DNA from: Aliidiomarina haloalkalitolerans
GTDB taxonomy: Bacteria; Pseudomonadota; Gammaproteobacteria; Enterobacterales; Alteromonadaceae
Direction: 5' to 3'
Length of the DNA: 64,000 nucleotides
NCBI RefSeq assembly: GCF_003987315.1
Contig: NZ_PIPI01000008.1
Coordinates: forward strand, 1 to 64,000
Position numbers and translations under genes: made by a program. Under the pieces are notes generated by a model, which ran no database searches, was not told where the DNA came from, and saw nothing but the letters and a program-made list of their open reading frames with translations. The first letter of the stretch is position 1, and each line of letters opens with the position of its first letter. Of the stretch, positions 26,604 to 34,808 are shown one piece after another.

Positions 26604-27212
26604 CTACTTCTTAACTCTAAGTGGGCTGTGCAGCGGAACACGAATCTGACGCCGTATCGGCCAAGTCACAGCACCGAGGTGATCTTGCGCTAAACATGCG
26701 GCGTTCTTGCTATAACTCGAGTACGCCGCATTGAGAATTCGATTGGCAATAATCACCTTTAACGGGTAACAGGCGGTTACTTCCACCAACAGAATACGAT
26801 CTTTCAGATATTGCTCTTGTTGCTCCGGCTTCATCCCCGCCATTCTAATTTCGGCGTAATCAACCAATAGCTCGTGTTTGTAATCAAGATCGTTTGACGG
26901 GTAAGCCTCAAGTTCTTTATTGGTCGGCCGCAGGCGGGTCATGGTCACGTAAGAAAAACGCCATTGCGGATCTTTATTCATCAAATAATTGAAGTTCGCC
27001 TGCATGGTCAGGTTATCCATACTGGTTTTGCTCGCCACCCGAACCGTTTCCAGCGCCGCGTACTGCACAAACTGCGAAGCATAAAACACCCAAATAAATT
27101 GAATCGCCAGCAGCAAAATGATCGTCGCCGCACCGAGAGTCACTGCCGCTTCGAGCATACTTTGGCCGCGTTGCTTATTGAGGTTCATACTGAGATTCAT
27201 GCTGAGGTTCAT
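26604..27212 (-). CDS. TadE-like pseudopilin/membrane protein
   Basis: A 202-residue protein whose N-terminus (RGQSMLEAAVTLGAATIILLLAIQFIWVFYAS, about 15-46) matches the TadE/TadF pattern: a hydrophobic helix preceded by GQS and containing a Glu, resembling a type IV prepilin N-terminus. The rest is hydrophilic with two Cys (TACYPL, NAACLA). It starts MNLSMNLSMNLN, three 12-bp repeats each with an in-frame ATG; the first has AAGGA seven bases upstream. Last gene of the pilus cluster, so probably a minor pilin or accessory subunit. Assignment rests on the N-terminus and context. Confidence 0.65.
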   Translation of the reverse strand: MNLSMNLSMNLNKQRGQSMLEAAVTLGAATIILLLAIQFIWVFYASQFVQYAALETVRVASKTSMDNLTMQANFNYLMNKDPQWRFSYVTMTRLRPTNKELEAYPSNDLDYKHELLVDYAEIRMAGMKPEQQEQYLKDRILLVEVTACYPLKVIIANRILNAAYSSYSKNAACLAQDHLGAVTWPIRRQIRVPLHSPLRVKK

Positions 27213-27261
27213 ACTACCGTCCTTGGTTCGTTAAGAGATACTATGCAACACGTCGTGCTGG

Positions 27262-27702
27262 TCACGGCCGCACGGCAAACGTCAGCACATTAGATCCTTG
27301 CTGCTGACTCGTTGCTAATCGCCGAACGAGCGCAGCAGTATGTGCGTAGTCCTGCAAATACCAATGAAATAGAAAGCCTTCCTCCAGCACGCTAACCGAC
27401 TGCAAACGACTGAGCATGTTTGGCACCGGAATACCACGCAGTTGCAGCGACTGACTAAAGTCACTACCCACAACCACCTGCTCGGCGTCCAGCTCCTGCT
27501 GCGTCGCATAGTGGCCAAACAGATCCATGGCAGTTTCAATCTCCGCCGCATCGATGCGAATTTGCGCTAACTTAACTGCATGCGTTTGCGCCTGCATCGC
27601 CATGACACCAAGCACAGTAAACAACGTTAGTGCTAACAACACCTCGGCTAAAGCGAAGCCGCAGTCACTTTTCGTCCGTACCGTTTTAAAACACCGAGAC
27701 AT
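27262..27702 (-). CDS. Type IV prepilin-like protein (minor pilin)
   Basis: A 146-residue protein with a 15-residue leader ending SDCG, followed by FALAEVLLALTLFTVLGVMAMQ: prepilin peptidase site G/F, Glu at +5, then a hydrophobic helix. The mature domain shows no known fold signature (IETAMDLFGHYATQQELDAEQ). It probably initiates or caps the type IVb pilus encoded upstream. A strong ribosome site (AAGGAGGGCGCT) precedes the ATG. It lies beyond the terminator that follows pilS, so expression is expected to be lower than that of the major pilin. Confidence 0.75.
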   Translation of the reverse strand: MSRCFKTVRTKSDCGFALAEVLLALTLFTVLGVMAMQAQTHAVKLAQIRIDAAEIETAMDLFGHYATQQELDAEQVVVGSDFSQSLQLRGIPVPNMLSRLQSVSVLEEGFLFHWYLQDYAHTAALVRRLATSQQQGSNVLTFAVRP

Positions 27703-27772
27703 AGCGCCCTCCTTGACTTCAGCTAGCTAGGATCCGTGTTGCCGATTGCAACTGAATGACGAGGTAATAACG

Positions 27773-27835
27773 AAAAAAAAAAGCGTGTGCAAGAACCGGC
27801 GAATACAGCGTTGACTCGAGAGGTTACACACGCTT
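27773..27835 (-). terminator. Intra-operon terminator after pilS
   Basis: Stem AAGCGTGTG (27781-27789) / CACACGCTT (27827-27835) encloses a long, partly structured loop and is followed on the minus strand by ten T. It separates pilS from the two downstream pilin-like genes. Confidence 0.75.
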
Positions 27836-27843
27836 AGGTTGGG

Positions 27844-28287
27844 TTAGTCAGCGAACTTAAGTAATAAACTACCGGTCGCATATGAAGAAGACAGCAACGT
27901 CTCTCCAAAATAACTCTGCATTCGTTTCGCTACTGCTTCATTAGGAATTTCAGTAACAACGACATCGAATGCTCCAGGAATAAGGGCGTTATTAGCAATT
28001 GTATAATCACCCAACCACGGACTCATCCCCGTGCCGTCGCCCCACACTTCCGGTAACATCGCCACTTCGGTCAGTTTTTCAACCTCGATACCGACCATGG
28101 CACCGTTACTCATTTTCCACTGCTGGACACCAGCCCGCAGCGTATTCACGTCATTCTGCAACTGAATAATCTTCGAGTTGAACGACACCCATTGACCGGC
28201 TTTTGCGACGCCAATGGCCAAAAACGCACCTATGGTAATCACGGTCAAAACTTCTAAAAATGTAAAACCTGCTGTTGATTTGCGCAT
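27844..28287 (-). CDS. pilS: Type IVb pilus major prepilin (PilS-like)
   Basis: A 147-residue prepilin: leader MRKSTAG, then FTFLEVLTVITIGAFLAIGVAKAG with Glu at +5 of the mature chain. The 7-residue leader and Phe at +1 are type IVa-like, whereas the gene neighbourhood is type IVb. The mature protein has no cysteine, so the usual C-terminal disulfide-bonded D-loop is absent. RBS GGAGTCTCAT precedes the ATG at 28287; an upstream ATG at 28299 is less likely. It is followed by a strong terminator, as expected for the abundantly made subunit. Major-pilin status is inferred from position. Confidence 0.78.
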   Translation of the reverse strand: MRKSTAGFTFLEVLTVITIGAFLAIGVAKAGQWVSFNSKIIQLQNDVNTLRAGVQQWKMSNGAMVGIEVEKLTEVAMLPEVWGDGTGMSPWLGDYTIANNALIPGAFDVVVTEIPNEAVAKRMQSYFGETLLSSSYATGSLLLKFAD

Positions 28288-28315
28288 ATGAGACTCCATG
28301 TCCTGTTTGCATCCG

Positions 28316-29311
28316 TTAAATGAACTGTAAAAACGTGAGTTGAATTAACTGCGCCAAGTTGGCGATAATCAGCCCAATATTGACCACCGCGAAGAAATAG
28401 CAAACATACGCTAAAACATTCACTTGTCGTAATCGCTGAGTTTCGTAACGAGACCAAATTAACGATTTAATTTTCAGCATCATGTCATGCTGATTCTTCC
28501 CTTCCTTTCTCAATAACTGAATTTCATAGAGGGCGCTGGGACTAAACAGTCCGGTGGCCATAATTCGCTCCAGTACGCGCTCACCTCCTTGCAACGACAA
28601 TTGCATCTGCTGCGCATGCTGCCGAATAGCGATTGACGCATTCTGCGCCAGCACAGAAACAATTTGATGAAAACTTGCGCGACCCTGAAAAGATAGCGCG
28701 AAGGACTCACAGAAATACAGCGCCAAACTTGTACGCAATAACTGATTTGTTTGCCGGGTACGACCACCCACTTTGCGCTGTCGCCAACTCCAGACCAGCG
28801 CAAAACCTGCCATCACTGCCAACATCACGATTAAATAGCCCGCTGTTACCAACCGCCAGTGCTCTGCATGGCCGCGCAACACATGGTCCATTTGCTCCTG
28901 CAGTAGTTGCGGAAACAAGTATTGGCTAATCAGCGCCAGCAGCGCTGTGCTGAAGACCAACAAAGACAGCGGATACACCAACTTACTCAGCAGCAAACGA
29001 ACTGTTGCGGCGGCCTGCTCGCGGGTTGCCACAATTCGTTCTAAGGCCGGTAAAATGACACCAAAGCGCTCACCGAGCAGTAACAAAGCGTATTCATCTT
29101 GCGCTAAAAACGGTCGCAAACTGTGGCTCAGCGAGCTGCCATTGTTAATTTGTGTTCGAATCGCCAGGGTCGACTGATACAGCTTACGATCGCCGTTCTC
29201 CTCGGCCACCAACAAAATCCCTTGCAGCGCCGCACCTAAGCGAATATCACCGCGCAACCAATACAGTAACGCCTGGAGTAACCGTTGGGTGGTGCTTTTA
29301 CTTATTTGCAT
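28316..29311 (-). CDS. pilR: Type IVb pilus inner-membrane platform protein (PilR/GspF family)
   Basis: A 331-residue GspF-family membrane protein with hydrophobic segments at about 107-132 (LVYPLSLLVFSTALLALISQYLF), about 152-172 and about 303-325. Two T2SSF-like cytoplasmic domains contain GAALQGILLVAEE...LRPFLAQDEYALLLLGER and QRLRQVNVL. It forms the platform that couples the ATPase to pilus assembly. Shorter than type IVa PilC (about 400), as is usual for IVb PilR/TcpE. It lies between the ATPase and pilS genes with 27-28 bp gaps. Confidence 0.85.
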   Translation of the reverse strand: MQISKSTTQRLLQALLYWLRGDIRLGAALQGILLVAEENGDRKLYQSTLAIRTQINNGSSLSHSLRPFLAQDEYALLLLGERFGVILPALERIVATREQAAATVRLLLSKLVYPLSLLVFSTALLALISQYLFPQLLQEQMDHVLRGHAEHWRLVTAGYLIVMLAVMAGFALVWSWRQRKVGGRTRQTNQLLRTSLALYFCESFALSFQGRASFHQIVSVLAQNASIAIRQHAQQMQLSLQGGERVLERIMATGLFSPSALYEIQLLRKEGKNQHDMMLKIKSLIWSRYETQRLRQVNVLAYVCYFFAVVNIGLIIANLAQLIQLTFLQFI

Positions 29312-29338
29312 GCTGGCCTATTCGCTTCTGACTTACGC

Positions 29339-30853
29339 TCATACTGAACTCGCTGCATGCGTATTCTGCTGCCAATAGGTATGGAAATCCGGGACAATTT
29401 CACACGCATGCTGCAGGTCAACAAGTCCCGCTAACACCGCCATTGCGGCCTGCTCTGCCAAAGTCGGTCCGGACGTTTGACCGACAACTTGCACATAACT
29501 CACAATTTCCGCAAACAGCAACCGGCCAGCGGTGCCGCTAAAATGACACATCGCACAACCTTCGGGATTCAATTTGCGCAGGTTTGTAACTAAGTCACTC
29601 GCCAATTCACGTCCAAAATCACATTGAAGCTCACGTCCAAATTCGGGGCCCTCCTCGCTAGCTAAACTGCAGTGCGGACACAACTGTGGTACTAAACGCT
29701 GGCCAATCACACCGCGCAAAATCCCATTGGCAATTAAGTTGTCTGTGTCGACTTTTAAGTCCTGCAAACGAGCTAACACGGCTCGTGGACTACTCGCGTG
29801 AATCGTCGACACCACAAAATGTCCGGTCAAGCTTGCCGAAACGGCAGCAGCAGCGGTTTCAGCGTCACGAATTTCGGAAATAGCGAGAATGTCGGGGTCT
29901 TCCCGCAGCACCACTTTGACCATGCGTGCGAACGAGCCTGGCTCTAAGGTTTCAGCAATGAACTTTTGCTCAATATTGTCTTGAATGATCTCAATCGGAT
30001 CTTCCAAGGAAATCACCTTGCGTGAACTTGGAAATAAGCGATTAAACGCCGCTAAACTGGTGGTTTTGCCGTGCCCTGTCGGCCCCGAGAAAATCACTAA
30101 TCCGTCAGCTAAGTGGCTAAACGCTTGCAGCTGCAGCATCGCCTCCGGTGCAAAACCTAGCTCAGCAAAGCTCGCCGCTTGGGTACTGATCGGCTGTTGA
30201 ATTCGTAAGGTCACGGTATAACCGTTTTGACAGGTCGATTGCTGCGCCCGCACGCGCACTTCGCCATAGGGTGCAGGCAAGGTGGCGGCAAAACTGGCGG
30301 CACTAATACGCTGCTCATGAAACAGCTCTTGGCTATCATCCGCTTGGGTATTAAATGCCGCAGCCATGACTTCGGAAATGAAGGTGCGGTTGCGGCTGGC
30401 CTGTTGTTGTAGCAAACCGTGGATGCGATAAGCGACACGAACTTGGTCGCCACGACACTGCAAATGAATGTCGCTAGCCTGCTTTTGCATCGCATCGAAC
30501 AACATGTCGCTGAGAGTTTGTTGTGCCAAGCTGGCATATCGCGCCGGATCTTCCGCCAAAGCCTCACGCCGCTGCATCCCGTCACAATCCATCAAATACT
30601 GACGCAGCGCCACAATCGACGTGATGCCCCATTGCACCGGTAAACCTAAACGTTGGGCTTGGCCGGTAAGGTTTTGCAAAAAGAAGAATTGTTCCTGCCA
30701 AGTTTCCGCAGAGGCGAGCAATCGACCATCGCTAAGCACTACGGCGCCATGCTGTCGATGCTCATTCGTTTTTAGGAAGTCCAAACAGGTTGCAAACAGT
30801 TCACGACAGTATTCGTCGCACGGTTGCAAATCGACCACCATTAAGTCTTTCAT
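29339..30853 (-). CDS. pilQ: Type IVb pilus assembly ATPase (PilQ/GspE family)
   Basis: A 504-residue secretion ATPase. After an N-terminal domain it has SDIHLQCRG (about 127-135, GspE-type start), Walker A GPTGHGKTT (257-265), the Asp box VISLEDPIEI, Walker B DPDILAISEIRD and the His box TGHFVVSTIHA. A tetracysteine metal site CPHC...CAMC is present near the C-terminus, interrupted by a duplicated FGREL segment. It powers pilus extension. Start at 30853 (MKDLMVVDLQP) after GAGGAG, with ATGA overlap to pilP; the frame extends upstream but is not used. No retraction ATPase (PilT) gene is in the window. Confidence 0.92.
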   Translation of the reverse strand: MKDLMVVDLQPCDEYCRELFATCLDFLKTNEHRQHGAVVLSDGRLLASAETWQEQFFFLQNLTGQAQRLGLPVQWGITSIVALRQYLMDCDGMQRREALAEDPARYASLAQQTLSDMLFDAMQKQASDIHLQCRGDQVRVAYRIHGLLQQQASRNRTFISEVMAAAFNTQADDSQELFHEQRISAASFAATLPAPYGEVRVRAQQSTCQNGYTVTLRIQQPISTQAASFAELGFAPEAMLQLQAFSHLADGLVIFSGPTGHGKTTSLAAFNRLFPSSRKVISLEDPIEIIQDNIEQKFIAETLEPGSFARMVKVVLREDPDILAISEIRDAETAAAAVSASLTGHFVVSTIHASSPRAVLARLQDLKVDTDNLIANGILRGVIGQRLVPQLCPHCSLASEEGPEFGRELQCDFGRELASDLVTNLRKLNPEGCAMCHFSGTAGRLLFAEIVSYVQVVGQTSGPTLAEQAAMAVLAGLVDLQHACEIVPDFHTYWQQNTHAASSV

Positions 30854-31392
30854 CGCCGCTCCTCGGTTGACTCGAGGTAAACCCGCTGCGTGTGCGCACG
30901 CGCTGAACGCTCGGTCATGACAAAGTCCACCCAAATGCTGCCAACCTGTATTTGCACACCGGGTTGCCAAATGTCACCGTCGCGCACGAGACGCAATGTC
31001 TGATTCACCCGCAGTCGCGCACTACCATGATCACCGACCCGCATCACAGCTATCACTTGCACATTTCGCAAACTTTGCTCGAGTCGCTGCCTTGCTTGCA
31101 GCTGACCCGTTTGCTGTTGCTGATTTTGAGCTTGCAGCTGAGCCTGCAGCTGAACCTGTAGCTGAGTTTGCAACTCAGCATTTTGTAGTAACAAGCGCGC
31201 AACCCGAACTTCCAACAGCAGTTGCTGTTCTTGCAAGGTTAAGTTGCGCAGCGATAATTGCGCCTGACGGCTGGTGCCAACCTCTTCAAGTTGCCGTTGA
31301 TAAGCTTGTAGTTGCTCTCGCTCAAGGGTGACGGTGCTGCTCTCTTGCCCGAAGAACACCGACAGTGACAGGAAAACCCAGACCATGTTCAT
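30850..31392 (-). CDS. pilP: Type IVb pilus biogenesis protein PilP-like
   Basis: A 180-residue protein with a short signal peptide (MNMVWVFLSLSVFFG). A Gln/Leu-rich amphipathic coiled coil follows (LERE...LQVQLQAQLQAQNQQQQ, about 25-105), then a C-terminal domain VQVIAVMRVGDHGSARLRVNQTLRLVRDGDIWQPGVQIQVGSIWVDFV that resembles the PilP/GspC homology-region fold. It probably links the inner-membrane complex to the secretin. Start ATG at 31392 with ATGA overlap to pilO and AAGGTGGG upstream. Similarity to R64 PilP is judged from architecture and position. Confidence 0.68.
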   Translation of the reverse strand: MNMVWVFLSLSVFFGQESSTVTLEREQLQAYQRQLEEVGTSRQAQLSLRNLTLQEQQLLLEVRVARLLLQNAELQTQLQVQLQAQLQAQNQQQQTGQLQARQRLEQSLRNVQVIAVMRVGDHGSARLRVNQTLRLVRDGDIWQPGVQIQVGSIWVDFVMTERSARAHTQRVYLESTEERR

Positions 31393-32630
31393 GAACCCAC
31401 CTTGGTCCAAAACCGAATTTCGCCACTGACGTAACCTTCGTTGCCCCGCACATCAATCGCTGTCACCGCAAAACCATGGGTAAAGGCCAGGAAGGCAAAG
31501 GTGGCTAAATCCTCCAGCCAAGCCTCGCGAAAACGAACCGTAAAGTCGTTGCCCTGTTGTTGTAGTTCAAAATCCGGTAACCATTCGCTCAGCAGTGTCG
31601 GCAATACTCCCGTCGCAAATTCATGAGCTGGCAAATGCTCAAGTTCAAATGCCCGCAGCCAGTCTTGTTCCGAACTGTTTGTAACTAGCAACTTTGGCAG
31701 TCCACCACCCTGCTGCAGCTCAATGCGATACGCCTGCAAATCTTGTTCTTTGATCAGCTCTGGCAGTAAAAACAAGGCTGGAAAAACCTGAACGCCTAGC
31801 CTTGTGTCGCTATCCACAGCAGGCAGAACATTACCCTCTGTTTCAACTGCATCTGTTGCAACTGCATCGGTGCCAACCACTTTGTCAGTGCCCGAACCAG
31901 AACCTACCGGCATCAGCACAGTCGCAAGCCACCAGACCGTGCTCATGCCGATGAGCAGCACCACAAATACCAGCACACTCACTACCACTTTACGTGAACG
32001 CCCAACATGCGCCTGCCAACGGTTTCCTGTATTCGCTTGCGTTCGCCGCACTGAAACCGCAGCTGGCTCATTCGCCAAACTCACGAGCTCACACGGGCTA
32101 ACAAAGTAGTCGGCTATTAACTGCCCCAAGTCGCTTATTTGCCCTTGCCTGTTTGGCTGTTCTTGCCTTTCGGGCGAAAGAGCCTCAGCTCGCGACAAAG
32201 CCTCAGCTGGCGAGTAAAAATAAACCCGTGGTTGGAAGCCTTGGCGCTGAGCCAGATTACGAAGTAGAAATTCAGGCGGACTGTCGGTAAACACATACGC
32301 TAACAGCACAGTGTCGTCCCACGCCAAGGTTAAGAAACAGGAACTCAGCTGCAGGCAAAATACACTTTGCGGGCGCCGACATAGCTGCAGTGCCCACGCT
32401 AAGTAATTCATTTGCCCCGCAGCGGTCAGCAACAAATAGCGTTGACGACCAATTTTCGCCTGTTGAAACACCACCGATGACGCTTGATTCAAACCGCTAC
32501 TTTCGACCGGCCCGACCGACGCAACTGACCCAGCCGACCCAGCCGCCACGGCCTGAGACCGCCAATAGCGCTGTCGCTGCCAGCAATGAAAATATGAGCG
32601 CACGGGTTCAATATAGGGTTGTGGCAACAT
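31389..32630 (-). CDS. pilO: Type IVb pilus biogenesis protein PilO-like
   Basis: A 413-residue bitopic protein. The N-terminal cytoplasmic half (about 1-205) has an actin-like/PilM-type feel (RYLLLTAAGQMNYLAWALQLCRRP...CFLTLAWDDTVLLAYVF) but no clear motif. One membrane helix (about 212-238, VVVSVLVFVVLLIGMSTVWWLA) leads to a periplasmic domain ending LEDLATFAFLAFTHGFAVTAIDVRG. This layout matches R64/IncI PilO. Starts 10 bp after the secretin stop with AAGGGG upstream. Alternating Val/Gly/Ala-Ser low-complexity segments occur near 28-45 and 240-265. Assignment is mainly by operon position. Confidence 0.65.
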   Translation of the reverse strand: MLPQPYIEPVRSYFHCWQRQRYWRSQAVAAGSAGSVASVGPVESSGLNQASSVVFQQAKIGRQRYLLLTAAGQMNYLAWALQLCRRPQSVFCLQLSSCFLTLAWDDTVLLAYVFTDSPPEFLLRNLAQRQGFQPRVYFYSPAEALSRAEALSPERQEQPNRQGQISDLGQLIADYFVSPCELVSLANEPAAVSVRRTQANTGNRWQAHVGRSRKVVVSVLVFVVLLIGMSTVWWLATVLMPVGSGSGTDKVVGTDAVATDAVETEGNVLPAVDSDTRLGVQVFPALFLLPELIKEQDLQAYRIELQQGGGLPKLLVTNSSEQDWLRAFELEHLPAHEFATGVLPTLLSEWLPDFELQQQGNDFTVRFREAWLEDLATFAFLAFTHGFAVTAIDVRGNEGYVSGEIRFWTKVGS

Positions 32631-32640
32631 CGCAATCCCC

Positions 32641-34146
32641 TTAATTCAAAATGACCGGGGTCATTAAAATTAGAGTTTCCGACTGCAAGCGCGACTGCTC
32701 TTCACGCCCACCAAACAACTGACCTAAAAGGCCTTGGCGCTGATTCAGCTCGGTTTTACTGTTCTGCAAACCGGTAATTAATAGGGTTTCCTCATGCGCC
32801 ACCATGGCTTTCATAAAGAATTTCTTGCGACTGGTTTGCGGGGTTTGAATGAGGCTATCGCCAGAGCGAATTTGCTCGATACCGGTTAAGTCCGACAGCG
32901 TGGTCGACAGCTGTAGCAGCACTTGGTTGTCACTCAGTTTCGGCATCACATAGAGCTCGAAACCCGTGGTCACCACCCCAGGAATCAGAATATCCGTGCT
33001 ACCAACATTCGCCGTCGAGCTCGTGCCAGCCGACGCCAAGTAAGTGACATTTTCTTCGATTTGAATTTGCGCAATTTGATTGTTCAGGGTCACCAGTCGT
33101 GGGTGTTTCGTTACTTGCACTGTGCCTTGCTGCGACAAGGCTTGCAGTAAAAGCTCTGTGCCGGCCATCGGCCCAGACAGCCGTTGATAGCTGGCTGCCA
33201 CACCACCTTGCGCTTGGTTCACGAGTGACTGCCCAGCGAAGTTAATCACACCACTGCCGCTGGTCATACGGTAGACCAAGTCCCAATCGACGCCGACCTG
33301 ACGACTATCGTTAAAGACAATATCGACGACCTGAATTTCAATGGCGACTTGCCGGGTTAAGCGCCGGTTTAACTGCTGCAAATAATTACGAACTAGCTCG
33401 ACATGGTCGGGTAAGTCCCGCACTAACACGGAGGTTGATGCTTGATTCAGTGACCAGCTGCCGTCGGGAGACACTAGCATCGCCAATGCGGCACTCACAT
33501 CGCCCCACACAGACAAGTCGGTGCCGCTGAAATTCAAATACTGCTGCGACTGATTGCTAATGGTATGAGCAACCATTTGGCCACCACCCATACTGCCCTG
33601 ATTACTACTGCGCCCATCGTCACCAAGAAAATAGTTAGTACTGCCGGCCAAAAAAGCGATATCAAATTCGGCAGTTTCAAAGCGGTGCCAAGAAACAAAG
33701 TTCTCACCCAGCTGATAATACAAACCGGTATGGTCACTGATTTTACGTAGGAACTCGCCCAAGTTGCCGCGATGGGCGAGCGAAATGGTTTGTTGGTTAT
33801 CGATTTGGTCGAGCCAGCGCACACTAATCCCCAACGGACTGGCAATGTCTTGCAGCAAACGTACGAGCGGATAGTCCTCGAACGCTACTTCGACATTCAG
33901 CGTTGTCCAACTCGGTAATCGACTGCCCGCCTGAATGGGTGGGACATACAGCTCTCTGCGCATTTCTAAAAACGGCACCGGCTCTGCGACGTCCTGCGTC
34001 GCAACCTGACCAAAAGTGCTGCGTTGCTGGTCTAAATCACGGTTAATGCGCTCCCGCATATCCGCCTGATTGCTCTCGGATGCCGCACAGCCTGCCAACA
34101 TCAGGATCAGCCCAAATAACTGCAAACCCGCCCAAGCCCGGCTCAT
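32641..34146 (-). CDS. pilN: Type IVb pilus secretin, lipoprotein (PilN/BfpB family)
   Basis: A 501-residue outer-membrane secretin with a lipoprotein signal (LMLAGC, Cys20). N-domains: a secretin_N-like STN region (TLNVEVAFEDYPLVRLLQDIASPLGISVRW, about 82-111) and an N1-like region (VLVRDLPDHVELVRNYLQQLNRRL). The C-terminal secretin core contains VAIEIQVVDIVFNDSRQVGVDWDL, VTKHPRLVTLNNQIAQIQIEENVTYLAS, GFELYVMPKLSDNQVLLQLSTTLSDL and ETLILMTPVILN. It forms the pore through which the pilus exits. ATGA overlap with the tcpQ-like gene upstream. Confidence 0.92.
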   Translation of the reverse strand: MSRAWAGLQLFGLILMLAGCAASESNQADMRERINRDLDQQRSTFGQVATQDVAEPVPFLEMRRELYVPPIQAGSRLPSWTTLNVEVAFEDYPLVRLLQDIASPLGISVRWLDQIDNQQTISLAHRGNLGEFLRKISDHTGLYYQLGENFVSWHRFETAEFDIAFLAGSTNYFLGDDGRSSNQGSMGGGQMVAHTISNQSQQYLNFSGTDLSVWGDVSAALAMLVSPDGSWSLNQASTSVLVRDLPDHVELVRNYLQQLNRRLTRQVAIEIQVVDIVFNDSRQVGVDWDLVYRMTSGSGVINFAGQSLVNQAQGGVAASYQRLSGPMAGTELLLQALSQQGTVQVTKHPRLVTLNNQIAQIQIEENVTYLASAGTSSTANVGSTDILIPGVVTTGFELYVMPKLSDNQVLLQLSTTLSDLTGIEQIRSGDSLIQTPQTSRKKFFMKAMVAHEETLLITGLQNSKTELNQRQGLLGQLFGGREEQSRLQSETLILMTPVILN

Positions 34147-34682
34147 TGCCCACGCTCCCGGCCGCTCTGGCCTCTAAAAGAGGACGCGTCGGCAGCAGGT
34201 AAATAGAAAATTTCAGCAGTATGGTTGGCATACAAGCGAATACCCATGCCATAAGGTTGCAACAAGGCTTCGAGCAAGCCGTCGAGGCTAGCAGCGGTAA
34301 GGCGAAAATCAGTGGGCCAGAAATGACTGTCGTGTACCTGCCAAATCACGACTTGGATTTGCAGATACTCTCGCAGTAATGCTTCGACTTGCGGGCGCAA
34401 TAAACCCGGCTTCAGCACATAGTGCAAGCCGACTGGTGCGTTATTCGCGAGTTCAATAAAGGAATTGCCGTGCAATCGGGCGGGCTCTTCGCCGCGCACT
34501 GTCGGGTGCGTACCCGGCACTGCAGCGCCGTGCCCAGACAACGAACTGACACCGCTTACCTGTAGCGGCGGGCATGCGGGTAAACCCTGACTGAATGCAG
34601 GCGCGCTGATGAACACGCCCAAGAAGAAACTGACGACGAACGTGACACACGCCGTCGTCAGCAATACACGAAGGGTTTGCAT
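34143..34682 (-). CDS. Type IVb pilus accessory protein with TcpQ-like domain (PilL-like)
   Basis: A 179-residue exported protein with an N-terminal hydrophobic signal (about 8-31). The C-terminal half (VGLHYVLKPGLLRPQVEALLREYLQIQVVIWQVHDSHFWPTDFRLTAASLDGLLEALLQPYG...HTAEIFYLP) resembles the TcpQ/PilL_C domain, which binds the secretin and aids its outer-membrane assembly. First gene of the pilus operon, with AAGGAC upstream of the ATG and translationally coupled to the secretin gene. Shorter than R64 PilL, consistent with only the TcpQ part being present. Confidence 0.72.
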   Translation of the reverse strand: MQTLRVLLTTACVTFVVSFFLGVFISAPAFSQGLPACPPLQVSGVSSLSGHGAAVPGTHPTVRGEEPARLHGNSFIELANNAPVGLHYVLKPGLLRPQVEALLREYLQIQVVIWQVHDSHFWPTDFRLTAASLDGLLEALLQPYGMGIRLYANHTAEIFYLPAADASSFRGQSGRERGQ

Positions 34683-34808
34683 ACAAAGTCCTTTTTAAAA
34701 TAGGTTGGCTTCCTGCCACTCACACCGGTGCATGTCCATTATGCTGTCGGTGTCAGTTGTTACTACTGCTCTCTTAAATCTAAGCGTTGATTAACTGTCA
34801 GTATCTAC

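Noticed and set aside
31000..31331. Plus-strand open frames opposite pilP
   Set aside because: They mirror the Gln/Leu repeat region of pilP; the pilP frame has a ribosome site, an ATGA overlap and a signal peptide.
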